From JAOUEA01 sp963797635 (GTDB lineage: Bacteria; Actinomycetota; UBA4738; HRBIN12): a stretch of DNA of 64,000 nt. This document shows positions 16,686-26,713 of this stretch, piece after piece (the first letter of the stretch is position 1; each line of letters begins with the position of its first letter). The position numbers and the translations under genes were made by a program. Location of the stretch: contig CAWCPZ010000010.1 of assembly GCA_963797635.1 (NCBI GenBank), positions 186,001 to 250,000 of the forward strand, read 5' to 3'. The notes under the pieces are model-generated. The model made no database searches, was not told the DNA's origin, and saw nothing but the letters and a program-made list of their open reading frames with translations.

Positions 16686-16746
16686 CGATCGTCAACGGCG
16701 TACGGGTTGCGTCATAGGACGCGATCGGTATACCCGTTGACGATCG
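16686..16746. repeat. 13-bp perfect inverted repeat flanking a small hairpin
   Basis: CGATCGTCAACGG (16686-16698) is the exact reverse complement of 16734-16746. Between them GCGTC and GACGC form a smaller hairpin around ATAG. The element lies in the 188-bp gap between the histidine-rich gene (ends 16791) and the start of the flavoprotein gene (16602). It could be a terminator for the upstream cobalamin operon, an operator for the flavoprotein gene, or both. Confidence 0.6.
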
Positions 16747-16790
16747 ACGGCGGGAGGGATGCCGGACATCCGCCCGCCGCGCCCGGCGGA

Positions 16791-17024
16791 TCAGTCGCCG
16801 TCGTGCTCGTGCCAGTGGCCGTGCTCGTGGTGCCACCAGTGACGATGTCCGTCGTGCACGTAGTCGACGTGGTCACCGTGCTCGACCGCTTCGTGACCGC
16901 ATCCTTCGCCGTGCTCGTGGTCGCCGTGGTCCTCGTGGTAGCGGTGTTCGCGCTCCTGCTCCTCGTCGAACGGCGTCGGGAACGCTTTGGGGTCTTCCCA
17001 CATCTGTGGCGGGATGCTCGACAT
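16791..17024 (-). CDS. Small histidine-rich protein
   Basis: A 77-aa protein from ATG 17024 with GGAAGGA upstream. After an ordinary N-terminus (SSIPPQMWEDPKAFPTPFDE) it becomes extraordinarily rich in histidine: 17 His in about 50 residues, mixed with Asp/Glu and one Cys. It has no signal peptide, so it would be cytoplasmic. Such tails bind Ni, Co, Zn or Cu. It lies 49 bp downstream of the last gene of the riboswitch-controlled ECF operon on the same strand, so a role in cobalt or cobalamin handling is tempting but unproven. Confidence 0.65.
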   Translation of the reverse strand: MSSIPPQMWEDPKAFPTPFDEEQEREHRYHEDHGDHEHGEGCGHEAVEHGDHVDYVHDGHRHWWHHEHGHWHEHDGD

Positions 17025-17073
17025 CGATGACGATCCTTCCTGACGGAGTGAACGGGTTCGAGGCCTTCTTACC

Positions 17074-17927
17074 TCATCCCACGTCGAGGCGCATCCGCCG
17101 CGCCGCGCGGTCGAGGGCACCCAGGAGCGGACGGCCCAGCACCAGCACCAGCACCGCGTTGCCCACGGCACGGAACGTGTCCCACGCCAGCGAGGTTGCC
17201 GCGTAGTAGGTCAGGTAGTGGCGCAGGTTGGTGGCGGCGCTCGCGCCGGCGTCCCAGCTGATCGCCGAACCCGTGGTGAGGAACGGCCAGGACCACAGGT
17301 TCATGATCGCCCCGAAGAGGTAGCCGCTGACGGCTCCGTACGCCGCGAGCGAGCCGATGCGCACCCGCCACGAGCCCTTCGGCAGCAGGCCCGCGCCCAT
17401 CCCGACCCAGCCCACCGCCACCATCTGGAACGGCAGCCACGGGCCGAGCCCACCCAGGAACAGGCCGCTCGCGAACGTTCCCACCATCCCCAGCAGGAAC
17501 CCGAACCCGGGGCCGAACGCGTTGCCCGCCACCAGGACCACGATGAACATCGCGCTGAACCCGAACACGAACCCGGGGAGTCGGAGCGCCACCATCGCCG
17601 CACCCAGGACGCCGAGCAGCGCGACCGCCTTCGGCCCGAGTCCGCCGCGGCCGAGTTCGACGAAGAGCACCGAACCGAGGCACAGCAGCAGCACGCACAG
17701 GATCAGGGGACCGTCGATCCGGTGGTTCTCGTTGACCCCGGGGGCGAGCGGCAGCAGGAACGGCCACAGGAAGGCCATGAGCCCGATCAGGTTCACGGCG
17801 ATGAGCACGGCGATGCGGATGCGGGATCGTTCGCGGTACCGCGCGCGCGGCAGTTCCCGCGCGCCCGCGCTCGGCACCGCTGCCCCGGCCTCCGGCGCCC
17901 CCGCCACCTCCGTCCGCTCCACGTCGA

Positions 17928-17931
<4 letters not shown>
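17074..17931 (-). CDS. cbrT: ECF transporter S component (cobalamin-type, CbrT-like)
   Basis: A 285-aa membrane protein from GTG 17931, which overlaps the ATPase stop by 4 bp (GTGA). After a hydrophilic N-terminal tail of about 40 residues it has about six to seven hydrophobic helices. The segment PGFVFGFSAMFIVVLVAGNAFGPGFGFLLG and the later LPFQMVAVGWVGMGAGLLPKG are typical of ECF S components that bind the vitamin in the membrane. The cobalamin riboswitch heading the operon is the main reason for assigning B12 rather than another vitamin. It is the last of five tightly spaced genes. Confidence 0.82.
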
Positions 17932-19501
<1,570 letters not shown>

Positions 19502-19505
<4 letters not shown>

Positions 19506-20287
19506 CCGTCGGCCTTCTGCCGGGGGAGGACGCCGGGCACGGCCAGCAGGGCGATCGTGGCGAGCAGCACCGGCTCGGCGTCCGGCCAGGTGAGCGGGAA
19601 CGTCGACGGATGGAGGCCGCCACGCCCGGTGAACGCCGCCACCATGAACACCCCCGCCGCCACCAGGGCGCACACGGTCATGACCACGGCACCCGTGGAC
19701 CATCGCGCCGGCCGGTAGCGCGACCGTCGCCCGCGGCCGTGGCCCCGCGCGTCCATGCTCTCGGCGAGGGTCACGGCCTCGTCCATCCCGGTCTCCAACA
19801 CGGGGACGGCGAGCGCGGGGAGGGTTCGCCAGCCGGCGGTGCGCAGGCCCCGCATGCGTTGGGCCTCACGCACCTGGCCCACCATGGCGATCGTGCGCGG
19901 GGCGATCGAGAGCGCGAGCGCCGCCGCGAGCGCGGGCTCGTGGAACCGGCGCGGCGCCAACCGCACCACGCCGAACGGATCGGTCACCGCGTTGAAGGTG
20001 CCGAACACCACCAGCAGGGTGGCGAGCCGCGCACCTTCCAGCGCCGCGAACGCCACGCTGCTGGCGTCGACCGTCCCGAAGAACACCAGCGCCGTGCGCA
20101 CCGCCATCGTCACCAGCCCTGCGATCGCGAAGACCCGGAAGGAGCGAGCCATCGGCCCCGGGATCCGCTGCGCGGCGTAGACGAACCACGCCACCGCCAC
20201 GATCATCGCCAGGTAGAACGGATCGGTCGTGGTGAACGTCACCAGCCCGGCGCAGGTCGCCCACACGAGCCAGGCCGCCGGGTGCAT
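19502..20287 (-). CDS. cbrV: ECF transporter T component (CbrV-like)
   Basis: A 261-aa membrane coupling protein. It has several hydrophobic helices and the two short cytoplasmic coupling motifs expected in EcfT proteins: EAQRMRG (about residues 142-148) and ESMDARG (about 176-182), which dock on the ATPases. ATG 20287 lies 4 bases after the corrected stop of the upstream DUF4430-like gene, and its own stop overlaps the ATPase start. It belongs to the riboswitch-controlled operon. Confidence 0.88.
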
Positions 20288-20291
20288 CCTG

Positions 20292-21198
20292 CTATCCGCC
20301 TCCGCGGGAGATCTGTCGCCGTCGCAGGAACCAGCCGCCCGCGCCCAGCGCGGCGACCGCCACGAGGGCCAGCAGGGCGCCCATCGGAGGGCCGCCGCCG
20401 CGCGTCGTCGGCGACGCCGGCCGCCAGCGCGGTCACGGGCGAGGCCTCCACGACCTCACCGGTGGACGGATCCACCTGGGGGGAACGGTCCTTGGCGTCG
20501 TCTCCGTGGGACCCGTTCGGACCGGAGGACCCGTGGGGGGACGCGGACGCGTCGGTGCCGGGCGTCGACGTCGCACCGTCGGGTCCCGAACCGGTTCCTC
20601 CGGCGGTCCCGCCGTTCCCGTCGCCGTGCCCGCCGGTTCCACCGCCGTTGCCGTCACCGTCGCCACCTCCGCCGGGCGACGGTGGAGGCGTCGGTGACGG
20701 GGTCGAGTCCTTGCAGACGTCGTCGAACCCGAGCGCGGGCGGAGCGGCGTGCGTGGTGCCCGAGTCGCCCGAGCCCCACACCCACCCTTCCATGTCGCCG
20801 TCACCGATCGAGGCCGAACCCGCCCCCGAACCGGCCCAGCTCCATCCGCCGGAGCCGTTCCCGTGCCAGTACCCCCAGAAATCCGGATAGGAGCCGAAGC
20901 AGTCGCCGCCGCTCGCGCCCACCCCGGCGAGCTGGCACACCGCCTGTCCACCGAACCCGAGCTGGTACTGCAGCCCGAACTGCGAGCCGGCGAGCTGCAC
21001 CAGGTGGATGCCGGTCACGCTCGATGCATCGAGGGCCACGCAATACGTCGTGGTCTGCGACCCCGTGTTCACGACGAGGGCCGCATGCGAGGCGCCGGAC
21101 GCTTCAGCGGCGCACGCCGGAGCCGATCCCGCCACCGCCGGCGCCAAGGCCGGGAGGGCGAGGATCAGACCGAACGTGAGCGTCCGCAGGCGACGCAT
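20292..21198 (-). CDS. Membrane-anchored DUF4430-like (transcobalamin beta-domain) protein, frameshifted near the 3' end
   Basis: Signal peptide (MRRLRTLTFGLILALPALAPA) followed by a domain of about 110 residues. It contains TTTYCVALD, SVTGIHLVQLAG, CQLAGVG, FWGYWHGNGSGGW and the closing GDGDMEGWVWG. This is the order of the DUF4430 fold, which is also the C-terminal beta domain of transcobalamin and intrinsic factor. A long Gly/Pro/Ser-rich linker follows. As read the frame runs out in an Arg-rich tail, but removing one base of GGG 20389-20391 gives a transmembrane helix (MGALLALVAVAALGAGGWF), then RRR and a stop at 20292, 4 bases before the next start. Likely a surface cobalamin-binding protein. 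Confidence 0.72.
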
Positions 21199-21201
21199 GG
21201 C

Positions 21202-22200
21202 TCAGCAGGCCCCCGTCGCCGGCGCCGGCCCCGCGACGGGCCCGCTCAGCGGGAACGGCGTGCGCAACAGCCCGGGGATCGCGCCGATCGTGGCTCCCAC
21301 GTCGGGATCGCCCTTCACGTCGCCGTCCCACGTGTAGGCCCACGCGCCGCATGCCGGGTACTGCAACGTGCGCAACGACTTCAGGCCACCGGTCGGGATC
21401 GGCTCGCCGCCGGCGATGTAGGCCTGGAGCACCAGGCCGGTCGAGTTCGCGTCGGTGGCGATGAACGCGGTCGAGTAGGACCAGCCGTCGTGGCCCGGAT
21501 CGCGCACCGTCTCGAAGAACGCGAAGGGGTCCGATCCCCACGATGTGCGGTCAGCGGCAGCCAGCGCCTGCACGACGTAGGAGGTGGAGTTCGAATCCGA
21601 GGTGAAGAAGTCGGTGCCCGAACCGTCGTCGCAGTGGTCGTCGTCCGTGCCGGGCGCGTAGGGGGCATCGTAGGACCACCCACCGTCGGGGCACTGTGCG
21701 TCCAGCAGCCAGCTGGTGACGGACGTGGCGGGCTTGACCCCGGCGGCCTCGATCGCGAGGACGCCGAGCGCCTGATCGAACACCGCCGCGTCATCGATGT
21801 GCCCGTCGTTGCCGATCTGCGAACGGATCGCCTGCAGCAGGTTCGTGCCGCCGAAGGTGCGGGGGTCACGGCCGACGGCCGACGCCGCCATGACCACCTT
21901 GGCCTGCAGGCCCACGCCGGTGACGTTGCCCGCCGCCACCTGGCGGCGGAGGTAGCCGAGCGCCTCGCGCATCGCAGGGCGGCCGGACCCGGTGGCCACG
22001 AAGGCCAGGACCGCGTCGGCGGTCGACCCGATCGGTGAGAACGCCGGGATCGAGCCGTTCGGTCGCTGCATGCCGGCGATGAACCCGGTGCCGCGTTCGG
22101 CTCGCTGTTGATCGGTGAGCGCTGCCGACGCCGATGCGGGAAGCATCACGACAGCCAAGGACAAGCAGGCGGCGACGATGCGCCGAGCGTTCGGGGCCAC
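21202..22200 (-). CDS. Secreted alpha/alpha-toroid protein (prenyltransferase/squalene-cyclase repeat; transcobalamin alpha-domain-like)
   Basis: A 332-aa protein from GTG 22200, which has AAAGGAG at good spacing. The signal peptide is RRIVAACLSLAVVMLPASASA. The mature part is made of helical-hairpin repeats ending in short Trp/Gly turns: DAQCPDGGWSYD, RDPGHDGWSYST and PACGAWAYTWDG. Helices such as DSNSTSYVVQAL and DANSTGLVLQAY alternate with them. There is no DxDD catalytic motif of cyclases. The same fold forms the N-terminal cobalamin-binding domain of animal intrinsic factor and transcobalamin. It is the first gene after the cobalamin riboswitch and lies 3 bp before the DUF4430-like gene, so a joint role in B12 capture is the natural inference. 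Confidence 0.72.
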   Translation of the reverse strand: MAPNARRIVAACLSLAVVMLPASASAALTDQQRAERGTGFIAGMQRPNGSIPAFSPIGSTADAVLAFVATGSGRPAMREALGYLRRQVAAGNVTGVGLQAKVVMAASAVGRDPRTFGGTNLLQAIRSQIGNDGHIDDAAVFDQALGVLAIEAAGVKPATSVTSWLLDAQCPDGGWSYDAPYAPGTDDDHCDDGSGTDFFTSDSNSTSYVVQALAAADRTSWGSDPFAFFETVRDPGHDGWSYSTAFIATDANSTGLVLQAYIAGGEPIPTGGLKSLRTLQYPACGAWAYTWDGDVKGDPDVGATIGAIPGLLRTPFPLSGPVAGPAPATGAC

Positions 22201-22324
22201 GAGTGGCTCCTTTCCGGGCGTCCATCGCGCCCTCACGGAACGGACCACCCGATGAGGATCGACGTCGGCGCCCGGATCGGCGCCGGCGGCCCGTCCCCGT
22301 TCCTCGAGGGTCGTTCAGCCGATG

Positions 22325-22450
22325 CGTCGCGCAGGGCGGCCTGGCTCGCACACGTGACGCTGGTGAGCGCCGGTGTGCCTACAGTTGCGGGACAGCGCCG
22401 GAATCTGACCGGCTTCGCCTCCGCGACGCGGTGTGTTCCGCACGCTAGCA
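22325..22450 (-). ncRNA. Cobalamin riboswitch
   Basis: Reading the minus strand, the leader contains GAAGCCGGTCAGATTCCGGC, then GCTGTCCCGCAACTGT (plus strand 22381-22396) and, about 35-40 bases later, GAGCCAGG (22340-22347). These are the conserved core elements of the AdoCbl riboswitch (GAATCC-type loop, CCCGCxACTGT and GAGCCAGG boxes). The switch ends about 125 nt before the start of the toroid gene, leaving room for an expression platform in GC-rich DNA. It should lower expression of the whole surface-protein/ECF operon when cobalamin is plentiful. Boundaries are approximate. Confidence 0.9.
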
Positions 22451-22641
22451 GACCCGCGCGGAGGCCCGCCACTCGTGCATGGGTTCACGGTTCCGGCCCG
22501 GCATCCGGACCCAAGTCCCGACTTTCGACCTAGGGAATCGGGGTATCGCTGGACAGAGCCTCGGGTATAGGTTCGTGCAGAACGCACACGCGAGCCCGGC
22601 CCGGAACGCGGGTCGATCGCCGCGAAAGGAGCTTCTCCGAG

Positions 22642-24342
22642 ATGACCCGATACCTCTGCGTCGACCCGAGCCACACGCTGGGCGGTGAACCCGCTGCCAT
22701 CGACCTGACCGCCCAGGTCCGCCTCGAGCGCGAGTTCCTGCCGCGTGAATCCGCCTATCTCGCCGATTCCGGCGACGTGATCCGCCGGGTGAACGACCTC
22801 GGCGAGGTCGACGGCGCCCTGCGCGCGGCCGCCGTGCGCCGCATCCTCACCGGCACCACCACCCCGCTCGACGCGCCCGTGGTGTTGGTGGCCGGCGACC
22901 GGACCGAACGCGTGCCCGGCCTCTACGAGATGGACGAACTCCGTCGCAGCGAGCGATCGGTGGCGTCCCTGCTCGATCGGTACGCCCAGACGAGCCTGGC
23001 CCGCGAAGGCTCGGAGGATCTCGTGGTGCTGCGCGATCAGCAGCCGCCCTTGCGACCGGACGGATCCACGGTGCAGCCCGGTCAAGGCCCCACCGTGCAG
23101 TCAGCACCCATCAGCCCCATGGTGGAGACGGTGTCGATCCCGGAGGTCCGGTCGGACGAGGCGATCGTGTTGCCGCAGGGCGTCTACCCCGTGCTCGAAC
23201 TCGCGACGCGGCTCGCCGAAGCCGACGTCGAGACCGATTCGCTCGTCGACGTGATCCATGCCACGCCCTCGTACGGCTCGCTCGCCACCGAGGAGTCGCA
23301 CCGTCCCTGGCGCGTGATCGTGGAGTGTCCCGTCGCCACCGGCGAACCGTTGACCCGTCACCAGATGATCTTCACGGGCACCGGCGAGACCGAACCCGTC
23401 GAGGTGCTCGGCACGCCCGCCGTCGGCAACGACGTGGTCCTGGACACCGCCGCCTCGAAGGAAGCGGTGATGCCGTTCCCGGCCCGGCGGGCCGAACGCG
23501 GTCTGCAGATCGCATTGCTGGCTGCCGCGTTGATCGCGGCCGCCGTGCTCATCATCACCTGGATCTCCGGCGGGCTCGCGCTCGCGGTGCGGGAGACCCC
23601 CGTGTGGCTCGGCCTGTCGGTGACCCTGGGCGTCGCCGCGATGGCGGTGGGGTTGGTGGCGCTGGCGTCGCGGTCGGACGCCGAGGGCAACACCAACGAC
23701 ACGTTCGTGTTGCGCCGCCACTACGCGAGCCGCATCGACATGCTGTGGTACGCCACGCTGGCCACCGCCGTGCTGTTCTCCCTCTCGGTCGCCGCCGGCG
23801 TGATCCCGCCGATCCTGGCGTCCGAGACGCCGGTGCCGTCGGCGGCGATCACGTTCGACGCCGGCCGCGCGCTGGTGACGGCCACGGTGCAGGTCCAGAC
23901 CCAGGGTCTGGCCACCGACCAACCGGTCACCGTCCAGATGCGTCAGTACAGCTCCGAGACGAGCAACGGCATCCTCATCGGTCTCGTCACCTCCACCGGC
24001 GATCCCTCCGGGGACACGGTGATCGGGGAGACGGTCTCGCTCGATGCCGGGGCTCGCTACATGAGCGTGCAGGTCATCATGGGCAACGATCCGGTGACGA
24101 CGTGCACACCGCTCGAAGCCGGCGGCCCAGGCTGCACCGTGGTGTCGGTGCCGCCGCTCGGCGCGGGCATCGTGCGGTTGGTGCCGGCCACCTCGGCGCT
24201 CGACGTGATCGCGGCGACGGAGCCCACGACCAGCCCGGTCGTGCCGACGCCGTCCACCTCGGGCATCCCGACCCCGTCCGCCTCGGTGCCGACCTCGGCC
24301 GTCCCGACGACGACGCTGAGCCCGTCCGCCTCGCCGTTCTAG
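22642..24342 (+). CDS. Hypothetical membrane protein, 566 aa
   Basis: I do not recognise a family. ATG 22642 is preceded by AAAGGAG. The N-terminal half (1-280) is soluble and acidic, beginning TRYLCVDPSHTLGG, and includes two segments that could be small domains (around 60-130 and 165-270). Three transmembrane helices follow at about 287-309, 318-343 and 368-390. The C-terminal part is an extracytoplasmic beta-rich domain (about 395-505, ITFDAGRALVTATVQVQTQG) with two cysteines near CTPLEAGGPGC, ending in a Thr/Ser/Pro-rich tail. It is divergent from the cobalamin operon and shares its 440-bp intergenic region but shows no functional link. Confidence 0.6.
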   Translation: MTRYLCVDPSHTLGGEPAAIDLTAQVRLEREFLPRESAYLADSGDVIRRVNDLGEVDGALRAAAVRRILTGTTTPLDAPVVLVAGDRTERVPGLYEMDELRRSERSVASLLDRYAQTSLAREGSEDLVVLRDQQPPLRPDGSTVQPGQGPTVQSAPISPMVETVSIPEVRSDEAIVLPQGVYPVLELATRLAEADVETDSLVDVIHATPSYGSLATEESHRPWRVIVECPVATGEPLTRHQMIFTGTGETEPVEVLGTPAVGNDVVLDTAASKEAVMPFPARRAERGLQIALLAAALIAAAVLIITWISGGLALAVRETPVWLGLSVTLGVAAMAVGLVALASRSDAEGNTNDTFVLRRHYASRIDMLWYATLATAVLFSLSVAAGVIPPILASETPVPSAAITFDAGRALVTATVQVQTQGLATDQPVTVQMRQYSSETSNGILIGLVTSTGDPSGDTVIGETVSLDAGARYMSVQVIMGNDPVTTCTPLEAGGPGCTVVSVPPLGAGIVRLVPATSALDVIAATEPTTSPVVPTPSTSGIPTPSASVPTSAVPTTTLSPSASPF

Positions 24343-24354
24343 CGGTGTCTCGGA

Positions 24355-25215
24355 TCAGGTGAGGCGCGGCGGTTCCTCGCCGCCGGCTTCGCCTTGGAGG
24401 AAGCGCTCGATCTCGGTGGCGAGTTCGTCGCCGGTCGGCACGCCCTCGCTGCCCGTCATCGACTCCAACCGGTCCAGGTAGGACCGCGCGTCCTCGTCGG
24501 CGTCGACGGCGGCGTCCAGACGCGTCCGCTGGTCGATCGCGGTCTCGGCCAGTTCGCCGAGCGGCACCTCGATGCCCAGGTGACGATCGAGCTGGGCCAG
24601 CAACGCGATGGCGCCCGGCGCGAACGGTCCGCCCACGTAGTGGGGGACCTGCGCGTAGAACCCCACGGTGGGCAGGCCCGAGGACTGCATCGACATCTCC
24701 ACCACGGACAATGCGGCCGCCGGGACCCGGAGCAAACCGGCGGGGCCCTGTTCGACGTCGTCGGCCAGGAGGCCTTCGGCGGAGGCCGTGCCGAACACCG
24801 ACACCGCGCGCGTGTGCGGGACCGCGGCGGGGATCGCGCCCAGGCTGATCCACTGCAGGGCGCCGAGCCGCAGCGCGATCTCGGACGCCGATGCCGCGAG
24901 TTCGCGCCAGCGGAAGTCCGGCTCGGGTCCCCGCAGCACCAGCACGTCGCGTCCGTCGATCGTGCGGCGTCCCACGGAGATCTCCGGCCAATCCAGATGG
25001 GTGAGCGTGCCGTCCACCACGTCCAGCACGGGACGCCGGGAGCGGTAGTCGAACACCGCGTCGGGATCGATCGTGGCGATCGTCTCGGCGCCTTCCGCCA
25101 GTCGTTCCGCCGCAGCCGATGCCGCGCCGCCCGCGTCGATCCAGCCGTCGAAGGCGCCCACGAGCACCGGCGCCACCAGGGCGGGGACATCGTCGCGGAG
25201 TCGGAAGAGCGTCAC
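24355..25215 (-). CDS. PAC2 family protein
   Basis: A 286-aa protein of the actinobacterial PAC2 group, related to proteasome assembly chaperone 2. Characteristic stretches are VGAFDGWIDAGGAASAAAERL near the N-terminus, VLRGPEPDFRWRELA, the central LGAIPAAVPHTRAVSVFGTA and LPTVGFYAQVPHYV. The C-terminal helix region ends in an acidic segment. In proteasome-bearing actinobacteria these proteins are common but their partner is not settled. It is convergent with the unknown membrane gene. Confidence 0.88.
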   Translation of the reverse strand: MTLFRLRDDVPALVAPVLVGAFDGWIDAGGAASAAAERLAEGAETIATIDPDAVFDYRSRRPVLDVVDGTLTHLDWPEISVGRRTIDGRDVLVLRGPEPDFRWRELAASASEIALRLGALQWISLGAIPAAVPHTRAVSVFGTASAEGLLADDVEQGPAGLLRVPAAALSVVEMSMQSSGLPTVGFYAQVPHYVGGPFAPGAIALLAQLDRHLGIEVPLGELAETAIDQRTRLDAAVDADEDARSYLDRLESMTGSEGVPTGDELATEIERFLQGEAGGEEPPRLT

Positions 25216-25288
25216 CCCGACAGCTTAGGTCGTCGCGCCGCGAGCGCCGCAACCCGCCTGTGATGGGTGGGCTAGGGTGAACGGCTCC

Positions 25289-25891
25289 ATGGTGTCCTAT
25301 CCCGCCGACCGCGGCTTCGACGATTCCTACCTGGGCGTGCCGCCCTGGGACATCGGCCGGCCCCAGCGGGAGGTCGAGGCGCTGATCGCTGCGGGCCGGT
25401 TCGAGGGGCCGGTACTCGATGCCGGGTGCGGCACGGGCGAGAACGCGCTCGCGATGGCCCGGCAGGGCGAGGCGGTGTTGGGCATCGACGCCTCGCCGCG
25501 GGCGATCGGCAAGGCGATCGACAAGGCACGCGAGCGCGGCTTGGAGCGCGCCGAGTTCCTGGTGGCGGACGTGTTCGCGCTCGAAGGGCTCGGCCGCACG
25601 TTCGACTCGGCGCTCGACTGCGGCCTGTTCCACGTGTTCGACGACCACGAACGGCCGGTGTACGCGGCGAGCCTGGCCGGCGTGGTGAACCCCGGGGGCA
25701 CGTTGCACCTGCTCTGCTTCAGCGAGCGCGAGCCGCTGGGATGGGGTCCCCGGCGCGTCACCGAGGCCGAGCTCCGCGCGACGTTCGACGACGGATGGTC
25801 GGTGACCGAGATCGTCCCGGCGGTGTTCGAGACCAACCGGGACGACGGCGACGTCCGGGCCTGGAGGGCGACGATCCGCCGAACGGGGTAA
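25289..25891 (+). CDS. Class I SAM-dependent methyltransferase
   Basis: A 200-aa enzyme of the thiopurine S-methyltransferase/TehB-like type. It begins YLGVPPWDIGRPQREVEAL, a motif common in this group, then motif I VLDAGCGTGEN, acidic LGIDASPRAIGKAI, VADVFAL and CGLFHVFDDHE. ATG 25289 is used; GTG 25277 in the same frame adds four residues. Such proteins methylate thiols, tellurite or halides, and the acceptor here is unknown. It is followed on the same strand by an anchored hypothetical gene. Confidence 0.82.
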   Translation: MVSYPADRGFDDSYLGVPPWDIGRPQREVEALIAAGRFEGPVLDAGCGTGENALAMARQGEAVLGIDASPRAIGKAIDKARERGLERAEFLVADVFALEGLGRTFDSALDCGLFHVFDDHERPVYAASLAGVVNPGGTLHLLCFSEREPLGWGPRRVTEAELRATFDDGWSVTEIVPAVFETNRDDGDVRAWRATIRRTG

Positions 25892-25926
25892 GGGAAGGCC
25901 GCGCATGTGCCGATGCCCTGGGACAC

Positions 25927-26706
25927 ATGGCTCTTCGACGTCGGATCCGGTGTGCTTCCGAACGCGGCAGCGTGGCCCAGACGCTCGCGCTCGCGATGCT
26001 GGTGTTCGTGATCGCGGCCGGTGCCGGGCTGCTGGGCGCGATGGGCCGACTCGATCGACCCTCGGCGAGCGCTCCTTCGCCCGTGCCGGTGATCGACGAG
26101 GATGACGCCGTCGGACTCCTCCGGGTGCATTGCATCGAGCGCGGCGCCGGCATCGAGGTTCCCGCCGTCAACGCCAAGGCCGACGGGGTCCACGTGGCGA
26201 TCGAGGGGACCGAGGGCCAGAAGGTGTTCTTCCAGTCGGATGCGGGACTGGTCTACCCGATGCAGTTGCGTGAGAACGGGGGAACGTTCGAGCTCCCGCT
26301 GCCTCCGGGCTCGTGGCACGCCACGTGCGCTCCCGAGGGCTCGAGTGCACCGGCCCCGAGCTCCGGCGCCGGGTTCGTCGTGACCGACCCGGCATCCCGC
26401 TACGTGTCCTACCAGCCCGAGTGCCCGCTCGACGAGACCGGCCAGCAGCTCAACGGAGAACTTCCCACCAGTTTCGTCCAGGATCAGGACACGGCCATCC
26501 GCGAGGTCCTCGCGGACGACGGCCTCCTCGAGGGTGACCTCATCGAACGCGCCGGCTACCGCAAGTCGATCCCGGGCCAGGACCCGCCGAACCCGATGGC
26601 GTTCCGCGTGATGCGTGGCGACACCGTCGTGGGCGCGTTCGAAGCGATGGAGGGACCCGATGGGTGGACCTACTTCATGGGCGGGTGCCTGAACTCCGAA
26701 GGCTGA
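25927..26706 (+). CDS. Hypothetical membrane-anchored secreted protein
   Basis: A 259-aa protein with a basic N-terminus and one hydrophobic helix at about residues 19-41 (LALAMLVFVIAAGAGLLGAM), which could be an uncleaved anchor. The exported part is beta-rich in its first half (VHVAIEGTEGQKVFF, FELPLPPGSWHATC) and has four or five cysteines that could pair. The second half resembles no family I know. It sits between a methyltransferase (+) and a convergent carboxymuconolactone decarboxylase-family gene. Confidence 0.6.
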   Translation: MALRRRIRCASERGSVAQTLALAMLVFVIAAGAGLLGAMGRLDRPSASAPSPVPVIDEDDAVGLLRVHCIERGAGIEVPAVNAKADGVHVAIEGTEGQKVFFQSDAGLVYPMQLRENGGTFELPLPPGSWHATCAPEGSSAPAPSSGAGFVVTDPASRYVSYQPECPLDETGQQLNGELPTSFVQDQDTAIREVLADDGLLEGDLIERAGYRKSIPGQDPPNPMAFRVMRGDTVVGAFEAMEGPDGWTYFMGGCLNSEG

Positions 26707-26713
26707 TCCGTGT

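Noticed and set aside
16800..16960. Repeated CGTGCTCGTGG-like DNA
   Set aside because: Explained by runs of His/Asp/Glu codons in the histidine-rich protein, not by a separate DNA repeat.
20460..20720. Repeat-like Gly/Pro/Ser-coding DNA, possible tandem repeat or CRISPR-like region
   Set aside because: It is the low-complexity linker of the DUF4430-like surface protein; units are irregular and there are no spacers.
22520..22600. GGGTAT motifs as SigB/SigF-type -10 elements
   Set aside because: Two copies occur before the 566-aa gene, but no matching -35 is at the right distance, so a sigma assignment is not supported.
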